Assembly (NCBI GenBank): GCA_964504025.1 | Contig: CAZDCO010000035.1 | Coordinates: 1-12,569, forward strand | Origin: Scatosoma sp964504025 | GTDB taxonomy: Bacteria; Bacillota; Clostridia; Christensenellales; Borkfalkiaceae | Direction of reading: 5' to 3' | Length of the DNA: 12,569 nucleotides | Shown: piece after piece, positions 1-6,304 of the stretch | Layout: each line of letters begins with the position of its first letter | Numbering within the stretch: the stretch's first letter is position 1 | Translations under genes and position numbers: made by a program | The notes under the pieces: model-generated | The model's input: only the letters and a program-made list of their open reading frames with translations | Database searches by the model: none | What the model was told of the DNA's origin: nothing

Positions 1-84
1 TTGACTATTTGCTATGCAGTTGTTAATCTTCTCTTCCACCGTCTTCAGACGGCGTACTGCCTCTTCTCACGCGACAGCTTTAAT
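1..84 (-). other. 5' end of a transcript leaving the window on the left
   Basis: This stretch lies directly downstream of the strong minus-strand promoter at 85-113, so it should be the start of an RNA whose body is outside the window. It contains a short inverted repeat (CCGTC, loop TTCA, GACGG) around 40-53. One minus-strand frame is open from the TGA at 69-67 to the edge and could start at a GTG at 39-37, reading V-E-E-K-I-N-N-C-I-A. That GTG has no convincing Shine-Dalgarno sequence at the right distance, and the only purine-rich stretch (AGAAGAGG) is about 20 bases away. The material is therefore either the beginning of a helical protein or the leader of a stable RNA or regulated gene. 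I cannot decide between these from 84 bases. Confidence 0.3.
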
Positions 85-113
85 ATAATACCATTTACAA
101 AAAGTAAAGTCAA
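85..113 (-). promoter_or_regulatory. Strong extended -10 sigma-A promoter pointing left
   Basis: Read on the minus strand there is a -35 TTGACT (113-108), a 17-base spacer, and a -10 TATTAT (90-85) preceded by TGG, which gives an extended -10 (TGnTATTAT). Both hexamers are one base from consensus and the spacing is optimal. Phased A-tracts lie immediately upstream of the -35. Transcription would start near position 78 and run off the left edge. Confidence 0.8.
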
Positions 114-116
114 GCA

Positions 117-170
117 TTTTTTTTAAGTTTTTTCAACTTTTTTCGATTTTTTTGAAAAATCTTATTTTTT
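117..170 (-). promoter_or_regulatory. Helically phased A-tracts upstream of the left promoter
   Basis: On the plus strand, T-runs occupy 117-124, 128-133, 138-143 and 147-153. Their centres are about 120.5, 130.5, 140.5 and 150, which is one per helical turn. A further run lies at 165-170. On the transcribed strand these are A-tracts ending three bases before the -35 hexamer. Phased A-tracts bend DNA, and A-rich DNA at this place can also act as an UP element for the RNA polymerase alpha subunit. The arrangement is seen directly; the effect on promoter strength is inference. Confidence 0.7.
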
Positions 171-216
171 CCGTTTATGCTCGCATTTAGCGCGTATAAA
201 TATTATAACGTACGCG

Positions 217-236
217 CGCACGCGCATACGCGTGCG
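217..236 (-). terminator. GC-rich hairpin after the zinc-ribbon gene
   Basis: A perfect 8-base inverted repeat (CGCACGCG, loop of 4, CGCGTGCG) starts about ten bases past the stop codon of the zinc-ribbon gene. Downstream on the minus strand the sequence is AT-rich but has no clean U-tract, so this is not a textbook intrinsic terminator. A second, weaker pairing (CGCGTA at 191-196 with TACGCG at 211-216) adjoins it. The likely role is 3'-end formation or RNA protection. Confidence 0.4.
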
Positions 237-245
237 TATCGATGA

Positions 246-443
246 TCAACGACAACCGCCGCACGTTTTACAATTTCCCGTACATTTTTTCGTCGTCTTT
301 CCCGTAGAAGAATACATCTCGCCCGAATAATCGCGTACGGCAACCGCACCGCAATCGGGACAGCGCACTTCGTCTTTATAGGAAACGACCAACTCGTCAA
401 AGCGTTTTCCGCACGATTCGCATTTATATTGTAACAAGGGCAT
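246..443 (-). CDS. FmdB-type zinc-ribbon protein, 65 aa
   Basis: Small cytoplasmic protein of the FmdB/CxxC zinc-ribbon family, named after a putative regulator of formamidase genes. Its members are widespread and mostly of unknown function. The N-terminus M-P-L-L-Q-Y-K-C is typical. Two CxxC knuckles (C8/C11 and C28/C31) would bind one zinc ion. The tail carries four more cysteines (C54, C58, C61, C64) in a CxxxCxxCxxC pattern, which could hold a second metal; Cys-rich tails recur in this family. The start is supported by GAGAGG seven bases upstream. The gene has its own promoter at 474-502 and is probably monocistronic, with a hairpin after the stop. Family assignment is firm; the cellular role is not known. 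Confidence 0.85.
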   Translation of the reverse strand: MPLLQYKCESCGKRFDELVVSYKDEVRCPDCGAVAVRDYSGEMYSSTGKTTKKCTGNCKTCGGCR

Positions 444-473
444 ATCTTTACCTCTCGCGTTGGCATTGTTCCT

Positions 474-502
474 ATTATATAATCAAAAACCGATTTTAGC
501 AA
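474..502 (-). promoter_or_regulatory. Promoter of the zinc-ribbon gene
   Basis: On the minus strand, -35 TTGCTA (502-497), a 17-base spacer and a perfect -10 TATAAT (479-474). It lies wholly in the gap between the peptidase stop (513) and the zinc-ribbon start (443), which leaves a leader of roughly 25 bases. It suggests the small gene is transcribed independently of the peptidase. Confidence 0.65.
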
Positions 503-512
503 GCGTTTTTCT

Positions 513-1970
513 TCACAAAATCGCTTTTCCTTGCAAAAAACTTTCAAAAAAGCCGCGAACGTCCAAGCCGCAACGCTCGAACGCGCCGATCAACCCGTCG
601 GGCGTGGCGATTTTATATACGTTTTCTTTATAGTAACGACGGAGTCCGTCGAGGAATTTTTCGTCGCCCACGCTCTTACGCAACGTATCGAACATAACGA
701 CCGATTTATCGTAGGAAATACAACGATACTCGTACTCGTTCACGAAGTCTTTCAAGTGGCGCGTCATAGCCGTATCGCTACGCCCCAGCACGCTGCCGTA
801 CACGTCGTAAAAGGAACGGTATTCTCGCAAGGCGTCCCGAACGATCGTCTCTCGCGAACAACCGTACTTTTCGTACGCCTCGAAGAACAGGAGCGCGGAA
901 TATTCCGCCAGTCCCTCGTCCTGCCACCCGTTCTCGATCGGATCGCTGCCGACGACGGCGTACCACCATTGATGCGCCGTTTCGTGCACGACGGCAGCGC
1001 GCGCCTCCTCTTTCGACAGTCCGTCCGAAAGCATCGTGAGCGTCGGATATTCCACGCCGTCGAACACACAACCCGTTTGCGCGATCGAATACCGTTCGTA
1101 GGGATATTTTCCGAACGTCTTTTCGTAGAAAGCAAACGCTTCCGCCGCCGCGTCGATAATCTCGTCCGCGTTCTCCCCGTCGTAATAGTAGTAGGACAGC
1201 GTTTTTCCGTTGACTACGCGCACCTTTTGTCGGTATTCGTCGGAGAGTACCATGGCAAAATCGCGCACGTTATTTGCGGACACGGTATACTCCTTTTTGC
1301 TTTCCAACGCGCGTTCGGAAATGATTTCGCCCGTTGTGGCAAGCACGTATTCTTTCGGCGTCGTCAGCGTCAGCTTATATTCGGCGCAATCGCTATAAAA
1401 AGGATCGCCGTGCGCGTAATAGGTGCACTCGACGAAGCCGCCGTTTTTCCTGCCGCATAAAATCGGGAAAAAGTTGCCCAAATTGACCGTATGGCGCGTG
1501 ATCCCCGTGCGGTGATTGACTTTGGCAAGTTTCAGCAAGAACCCGATATCGAGCGTCACCTCTTCGCCCGGGAACAGGGAGCGTTCCAAGTGGGCGTACA
1601 GGACATTTTCGTCCTCCCCTCTCACCTCCCAACTCTTCGCGCCGTTCACGCTCGACACGACGAGTTCACCGTAGCTTTCCCCCTGATAGTACGCCGCGTT
1701 TTTATAGCTCTGCCCCACGGGCGAATACAGCGCGTCTTTGCGATAAGCGTTTGGATAGAGTTGGAATTTCAAAACGGATATTTCCTCGTCGTATACGTTT
1801 TCAAAATTCAATTTCACCGTGCCTGCAAGCGTACCGTTTTCCGGCATATACTCCACCGTAATCTCGTACCTGCTTCCCGCTTTTACCCTATCGTTGCAAC
1901 CGAACGTACCCAACAGCACGCCGAGCAAACACGCGCACGTCAACAGCGCGACAACCGCCTTTCGCCACAT
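513..1970 (-). CDS. M1-family zinc metallopeptidase, lipoprotein, 485 aa
   Basis: Predicted exported aminopeptidase-like enzyme that removes residues from peptide N-termini. The start at 1970 is chosen because AAAGGAGG lies ten bases upstream; a TTG-initiated extension to 2036 has no such site and would bury the signal peptide. Residues 1-25 form a lipoprotein signal with a lipobox ending in Cys25 (LGTFGC), so the enzyme should be lipid-anchored outside the membrane. The zinc site is HETAH (residues 329-333) plus Glu352 in WQDEGLAEY, with the exact 18-residue spacing of M1 enzymes. G-V-E-Y-P near 305-309 replaces the classic GAMEN substrate motif, and Tyr420 in the Y-D-K-S context fits the transition-state tyrosine. 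At 485 residues it has the N-terminal beta domain and the catalytic domain but no large C-terminal helical domain. Upstream only a weak promoter candidate (TTGCAT at 2036-2031) is visible. Confidence 0.9.
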   Translation of the reverse strand: MWRKAVVALLTCACLLGVLLGTFGCNDRVKAGSRYEITVEYMPENGTLAGTVKLNFENVYDEEISVLKFQLYPNAYRKDALYSPVGQSYKNAAYYQGESYGELVVSSVNGAKSWEVRGEDENVLYAHLERSLFPGEEVTLDIGFLLKLAKVNHRTGITRHTVNLGNFFPILCGRKNGGFVECTYYAHGDPFYSDCAEYKLTLTTPKEYVLATTGEIISERALESKKEYTVSANNVRDFAMVLSDEYRQKVRVVNGKTLSYYYYDGENADEIIDAAAEAFAFYEKTFGKYPYERYSIAQTGCVFDGVEYPTLTMLSDGLSKEEARAAVVHETAHQWWYAVVGSDPIENGWQDEGLAEYSALLFFEAYEKYGCSRETIVRDALREYRSFYDVYGSVLGRSDTAMTRHLKDFVNEYEYRCISYDKSVVMFDTLRKSVGDEKFLDGLRRYYKENVYKIATPDGLIGAFERCGLDVRGFFESFLQGKAIL

Positions 1971-2050
1971 ACCTCTACGCCCTCCTTTACCAACGACGAC
2001 AGCATATCGTATGCGCGCGTTCGTAGAAATATGCAACGCCGTTTACGCGT

Positions 2051-2084
2051 AAAAAAACACCGCCGAGTACGGCGGTGCTTTTTT
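2051..2084. terminator. Bidirectional intrinsic terminator
   Basis: An 8-bp perfect GC-rich stem (2058-2065 with 2070-2077) with a 4-base loop is flanked by seven A's on the left and six T's (2079-2084) on the right. It therefore forms a hairpin with a U-tract in either direction. Its main job is to end the minus-strand transcript of the oxidoreductase gene, whose stop is at 2096, and so to separate the glycan operon from the peptidase gene. Confidence 0.9.
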
Positions 2085-2095
2085 ACGTTTTTTTC

Positions 2096-3349
2096 TTATT
2101 TCGTTTCTGGGTTGGGCATGGGATATACGTCCTTTCTCTTACGCAATACCCATTTGCCGCAAGTGAAATCGGGAATGGCTTGCGGTGCGCCGCCCTGCGC
2201 GATCGATTGTTCGGAAATCGCCGTGATGCACATCCAGGACGCCGCGTCGTATACGTCGATCGGCATTTCTTCGCCGTTCAAGATACAACGGAAAAATTCT
2301 TTGAACATGAAATAGTCCATGCCGCCGTGTCCGAGTTCTTTCTCCTCGTCGGTGATCGACTTCCATTGCGGTACGAGATACTCTTTCATCTCGTCGCTGT
2401 CGGCGTTGTTCATATATTTAGCGAGTACGTTTTGCGGCTCAAAAATATCGTGCAAATCGGTTTGCTTTTCTTCCAACAACACCATATTCGCTTCCTGCGA
2501 GCAAAGTCCCTTCGTTCCGCGAACGGTAAATTCGCGAGAGTAGTACTTCGGAAGGGTCGTATCCAACGTCAAGCTGATCGTTTCCCCGTTCGCGCAGGTG
2601 ATGATCGTGTTGACGATATCCCCCTGCTTAAAGGTGGTATTCAACAATTCGGGATCGGGATTCTTGTCGCTGCGTACGAACTCGTTCAAGCCTGCACCCT
2701 TGCTCGCCACGGACACGAGCGACGTCATCTTGTTGCCGCGGTTGATGTCGAGCAACTTCGCGATCGGGCCCAATTCGTGCGTGGGATAGTTTTCGCAATT
2801 TCTCTTTTGATAATTTTCCAAACGATAATGTCTATTGACGTGTCCACCGCAAATTTCGTCGCGCAAATCGTGGCTGTACGCGCCGTGGCAATGTACGATC
2901 GTACCCAACTTCCCTGCTCTTACCAACGCCGTGGACAACAACTCGAATCTGTCGAAGCAGCAATTTTCGATCATCATGATCGGCGTTTTCGTTTCTTCAT
3001 ACGCACGAACGAGCGCCCAGCACTCTTCCACATCGTACGCGCCACCGACTTCCATCGCCGTGATTTTTCCTGCGTGCATACACTCGATCGCCATGCGGAT
3101 ATGCTCGTCCCAAGAGGACGCAACGACCACCGCTTCCACGTTGGGATCGGCGATCAAATCTTTATAATCGGCGTAGCCTATGGGCGTAACGCCGCGCTTT
3201 TCGTTGACTACTTTTTGCGCGCTCTCCACGCGATCTTGATACGCGTCGCAAACCGCAACGATATCCGCTTCCTCACACGCCAAAACCGTTCTCGTCAGCA
3301 TTGCGCCGCGTTGTCCGAGTCCGATCATACCTACCTTTACTTTTTTCAT
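2096..3349 (-). CDS. Gfo/Idh/MocA family protein, GH109-like, 417 aa
   Basis: Nucleotide-binding sugar enzyme of the Gfo/Idh/MocA fold. The Rossmann glycine motif G-L-G-Q-R-G lies at residues 10-15, and E-V-G-G-A at 100-104 replaces the usual EKP motif. Several features match family GH109 (NAD-dependent alpha-N-acetylgalactosaminidases) better than ordinary dehydrogenases: an H-Y-R-L-x-N-Y segment near 174-180, Y-P-T-H-E-L-G-P at 188-195, G-H-G-G-M-D at 341-346, and D-V-Y-D-A-A-S-W near 365-372. GH109 enzymes cleave glycosides through transient NAD+ oxidation. No signal peptide is visible, so it should act in the cytoplasm. The start at 3349 follows GGAAGG ten bases upstream; the earlier ATG at 3367 has no ribosome site. 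It is the last gene of the operon, 58 bases after the glycosyltransferase fusion and just before the terminator. An oxidoreductase acting on a nucleotide sugar is the main alternative. Confidence 0.85.
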   Translation of the reverse strand: MKKVKVGMIGLGQRGAMLTRTVLACEEADIVAVCDAYQDRVESAQKVVNEKRGVTPIGYADYKDLIADPNVEAVVVASSWDEHIRMAIECMHAGKITAMEVGGAYDVEECWALVRAYEETKTPIMMIENCCFDRFELLSTALVRAGKLGTIVHCHGAYSHDLRDEICGGHVNRHYRLENYQKRNCENYPTHELGPIAKLLDINRGNKMTSLVSVASKGAGLNEFVRSDKNPDPELLNTTFKQGDIVNTIITCANGETISLTLDTTLPKYYSREFTVRGTKGLCSQEANMVLLEEKQTDLHDIFEPQNVLAKYMNNADSDEMKEYLVPQWKSITDEEKELGHGGMDYFMFKEFFRCILNGEEMPIDVYDAASWMCITAISEQSIAQGGAPQAIPDFTCGKWVLRKRKDVYPMPNPETK

Positions 3350-3407
3350 ACCGTATATACCTTCCATAATAAGATTTTTTTATCGATTGCTAACGCAATT
3401 TTCGACA

Positions 3408-6221
3408 TCAACCGATTGCGTTTTTCTCACCCGTTTTGCCGCTCTTGTTCTTCTTCGTCAAGCCTTGCACCGCGCGGCTTTCCGTCATCGCCGTTTCGTT
3501 CTTTCCGCCTTGCAACGAGGGATAGCGTTTACACAACAACTCCCAAAGCACGTCCGCCGATTTTTCCGAACCGTAACGGTTGCGATACCCTCTTGCGTTC
3601 GCCTGCAACGCGTGCAATTCCGTCGGATCGTCCAACCACGACGCAAGCTTGTCCACCACGTGTTGCGCGTTGAAAATTTGCAACGCGTTTTGCACGTCTT
3701 CCAAATAGTATTCGCCGTTGTCGCGTTCTTGGCTCGTCGCGTATTTCGTTACGATAATCGCCGTGCCGAAGTACGTCGCCTCCGCCACCGAAGACGCGCC
3801 CGATTTCCCGACGAATACGTCGGCCGCAGCCAAATATTCCAGCGTTTTCGCGCAGAAGCCCTCGACGATTAAATTCAAATTGCCCTTCGTTTGCAAGCCC
3901 AGCAACTGCTGATGCAACTTCTCGTTTTTACCGCAAATCGCGATGACGTTCATCGGCAAATCGCGTTCGACGAGCAAAGAGGCAATCTTGCCCATGCGTC
4001 CCAAGCCGTAACCGCCCTCGAAGAGCACGACCGTCATTTTCTCTTCGTCCAACCCGAGTGCGCGGCGGTTTTCCTTTTTATCGGTAGACAGCGCGAACGC
4101 TTCCTTCCGCAACGCGAACGATACCAAACGAATGTTATCCGCATTATATAACCGCTTATGCCGTTTCAAGGCGCGTTTGTAACCGCGTTCCGCCGACATC
4201 AACGTCATATCCGTCGGGTAACGGAAGAGCGGAATGGTTTGCACGTCGGGAATGTACGTTACCGTAATCGGCTTATGTTCCGGCATATTTTCCGCGTAGT
4301 AGTTCGTAGACCAATGCGTGCTGACGACCATATCCGCCTTCAACTCCGCCATGTGCTCGCGCGCCGCCTTTTTCGTACCCGGGATATAGACGTCCATAAT
4401 TATCTTCGACAGGAATTTACTGCCGAAAACGTACATCAGGAACATATTGAACCAGCCGTACAGCCAATTATGATTATATTTCTTTACTTCGTTGACGAAC
4501 GATTTTTCCAACCGCATCAACGACTTGTTTTCCGTTTCGTTGAAGAAGCGAGAACGCACCACCGTGCAGCGATCGCCGTACTTGTTCTCGAACGCGTCGG
4601 CAAGCGACGTTTCGGGCATAATGTGTCCCATGCCTGCTTCCACGAACGCGAACACGACGCGCGGTTTTTCGTTCTCAGCAAGCGGACGAGGTTCTCTCCT
4701 CTTCTTGTCCCTTTTCGCCATAATTTTCTCTCTTCGGTACATATCCGCCTCACACGCTACGATCAGCGCGAGATATAAGAAGGTGAATTGTGCCTTATAA
4801 AAAATAGTATCGAGCAACGACATTCCCAAAAACGCCAAGATTGCCAAACCCAAGAAACCGCGATTGAAATTCGGCTTCGTGAAAAAGGTTTTCAGCACCC
4901 ACCCGAAGTGGATAAACAGCGTGATCGTACCGACGATTCCGCAAGAGCCGATGCTTTGAATCAACACGTTGTGCGCCAAGTAAGAGTAGATATTAAATAC
5001 GCCGTTTTTCGGATTGCCGAGGATCGACGCTTGATATTCCAAGTCCGCGCCGAAGCCGCCGCCGAAAATCGGATTTTCCATAAAGTAGCCGCAATAGCGA
5101 TCCCAAATCGTCAAACGACCGCTGGTAATATCGCCGCCGCCCTCGCCTTTATGAATGAAATAGTTGAAGAAATATTGCCACGTATCCGTTTGATACAGCA
5201 CGACGAGCAACCCGACGATCAAGCAAGCGCAACCGATCAAGGTAACGATAATCGTCTTGCGTAACTCCTTTTTGCGTAACAGGAAGATCAGCCCGACGAC
5301 GAAGACGATCGCCGCCGCAACCAACGCGCCGCGCGCCATAACGAAATAGATGGCGGCGATATCGACGAGCGCGAACCATAACCAAATCGCGTGCCATTTG
5401 CCCGAACGGAGCATTTTATATAAGCACGCAGGCACCGTCATAGCAAGATACGCACCGAAGTCCAAACTCATACCCCAACCGGAATAAATCGCTTCCTTCC
5501 ATTCGCTACTGATCGACAGGAAGCCGTAGAAACGCGTAGCGTAGATATAGCCGATCAACGCGATGATGTAGAACATGACCGTCAGCATAATATCGGCGAT
5601 ACGATCGAGGGTAAACGACTTGAAATCTAACGTCGAAGCGTAGAAGAAATAAATCAGAAAAAAGGTAGCGGCTTGAATGACGCCGAAGAGCAACTTCGAA
5701 TCTTCGGGATCTTTCGTGCACCCTGCGAGTACGAACCCCAAACTCATCAAAACGATACTCCACAGCACCCCCTTAAAGGAGAACGCGCGCTTGAAATTGC
5801 CGAATACGATCAAACGGAAGAGCATCGCGGTTACGACCATAGCGATCAAAACGGACGCCGTCAGCCAAAATTGCGGAGAGCCGTAAAAATCGGACGCCGT
5901 ACCGTAGGTATAATAGCACTTGCCGAGCAAACGAAAAGCGGACGCGTTATACGCAGGACTGTTTTTCGTAGACACGCAAAAGGTTGCCATACACAGCACG
6001 GGCACGCTGGCGTTCGTGTTTTTACAAAACAAACAGATATAGACGATCAAGGCGGCGCATACCGAAAAGCCGACCAAATCGCCGCCGAGTGCCTGCTCGA
6101 CGAATATGAAAATCGCAAACAGGGCGAGAAACCAGCTGCCGTTTAGAAATTTCTCAATTGCCTTCAAGACCTTGCTATCGTCCATCCAGTCTTGTATGTT
6201 TTCTTTGACACTTGCTATCAC
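3408..6221 (-). CDS. Polymerase/ligase-like membrane protein fused to a GT-B glycosyltransferase, 937 aa
   Basis: Two proteins in one chain. Residues about 30-490 form a polytopic membrane domain with many hydrophobic segments, resembling the O-antigen ligase/polymerase (Wzy_C) family. It has A-R-G-A-L at 296-300 in a helix, then a large loop with S-G-R (367-369), N-P-I-F-G-G-G-F-G near 383-391, and H-N (417-418). After a basic linker (about 494-515), residues 519-905 form a GT-B glycosyltransferase related to MurG, MGDG synthase and processive diacylglycerol glucosyltransferases: the acceptor-side loop is E-A-G-M-G-H (528-533), and the donor-side motif is G-K-S-G-A-S-S-V-A-E-A (805-815). The C-terminus is a Lys-rich tail. 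The start is GTG at 6221, with AAAGGA nine bases upstream; a TTG at 6239 would overlap that site. It is second in the operon. A plausible role is building and transferring a lipid-linked glycan at the inner membrane face; donor and acceptor are unknown. Confidence 0.85.
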   Translation of the reverse strand: MIASVKENIQDWMDDSKVLKAIEKFLNGSWFLALFAIFIFVEQALGGDLVGFSVCAALIVYICLFCKNTNASVPVLCMATFCVSTKNSPAYNASAFRLLGKCYYTYGTASDFYGSPQFWLTASVLIAMVVTAMLFRLIVFGNFKRAFSFKGVLWSIVLMSLGFVLAGCTKDPEDSKLLFGVIQAATFFLIYFFYASTLDFKSFTLDRIADIMLTVMFYIIALIGYIYATRFYGFLSISSEWKEAIYSGWGMSLDFGAYLAMTVPACLYKMLRSGKWHAIWLWFALVDIAAIYFVMARGALVAAAIVFVVGLIFLLRKKELRKTIIVTLIGCACLIVGLLVVLYQTDTWQYFFNYFIHKGEGGGDITSGRLTIWDRYCGYFMENPIFGGGFGADLEYQASILGNPKNGVFNIYSYLAHNVLIQSIGSCGIVGTITLFIHFGWVLKTFFTKPNFNRGFLGLAILAFLGMSLLDTIFYKAQFTFLYLALIVACEADMYRREKIMAKRDKKRREPRPLAENEKPRVVFAFVEAGMGHIMPETSLADAFENKYGDRCTVVRSRFFNETENKSLMRLEKSFVNEVKKYNHNWLYGWFNMFLMYVFGSKFLSKIIMDVYIPGTKKAAREHMAELKADMVVSTHWSTNYYAENMPEHKPITVTYIPDVQTIPLFRYPTDMTLMSAERGYKRALKRHKRLYNADNIRLVSFALRKEAFALSTDKKENRRALGLDEEKMTVVLFEGGYGLGRMGKIASLLVERDLPMNVIAICGKNEKLHQQLLGLQTKGNLNLIVEGFCAKTLEYLAAADVFVGKSGASSVAEATYFGTAIIVTKYATSQERDNGEYYLEDVQNALQIFNAQHVVDKLASWLDDPTELHALQANARGYRNRYGSEKSADVLWELLCKRYPSLQGGKNETAMTESRAVQGLTKKNKSGKTGEKNAIG
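4719..4732 (-). promoter_or_regulatory. Possible internal translation start for the glycosyltransferase half
   Basis: At the domain junction an in-frame ATG (4721-4719; Met501 of the fusion) is preceded by GAGAGA six bases upstream on the minus strand. Starting here would yield a soluble 437-residue protein, M-A-K-R-D-K-K-R, containing the complete GT-B domain. The site may be a relic of a former separate gene or a functional second start. The purine run could also be chance. Confidence 0.25.
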
Positions 6222-6304
6222 GAGCGTATTTCCTTTCAATCTATACTTACGTTATTTATTGCCTTATATTCGTCGATTTATAACCAACGTAATTCGTGCG
6301 GATA

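Noticed and set aside
145..170. AT-only hairpin followed by T's as a plus-strand terminator
   Set aside because: The stem is almost all A-T and no plus-strand gene lies to its left. The runs are better explained as phased A-tracts of the left promoter.
203..547. 114-codon minus-strand frame overlapping the zinc-ribbon gene
   Set aside because: It covers the zinc-ribbon gene in another frame and extends into the peptidase end. The zinc-ribbon frame has the family motif and ribosome site.
531..1460. 309-codon open frame on the plus strand, antisense to the peptidase gene
   Set aside because: It overlaps the zinc site region of the real gene, has no Shine-Dalgarno sequence, and its composition is shadow-like.
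3384..3412. CGCAAT/ATTGCG inverted repeat after the fusion gene as a terminator
   Set aside because: The 6-bp stem has a 15-base loop and no U-tract follows, so read-through into the oxidoreductase gene is more likely.
2075..3673. 532-codon open frame on the plus strand, antisense to the GH109-like gene
   Set aside because: It is antisense to a gene with clear family motifs, runs through the terminator and into the neighbouring gene, and its translation is Arg/His/Phe-rich with no recognisable domain. It is a by-product of the codon use of the real gene.
6247..6292. Inverted repeat TTACGTT/AACGTAA between the dehydratase and fusion genes as an operator
   Set aside because: The arms are only 7 bases, AT-rich and 32 bases apart in an 83-base gap. 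Chance is likely and no promoter of quality adjoins it.
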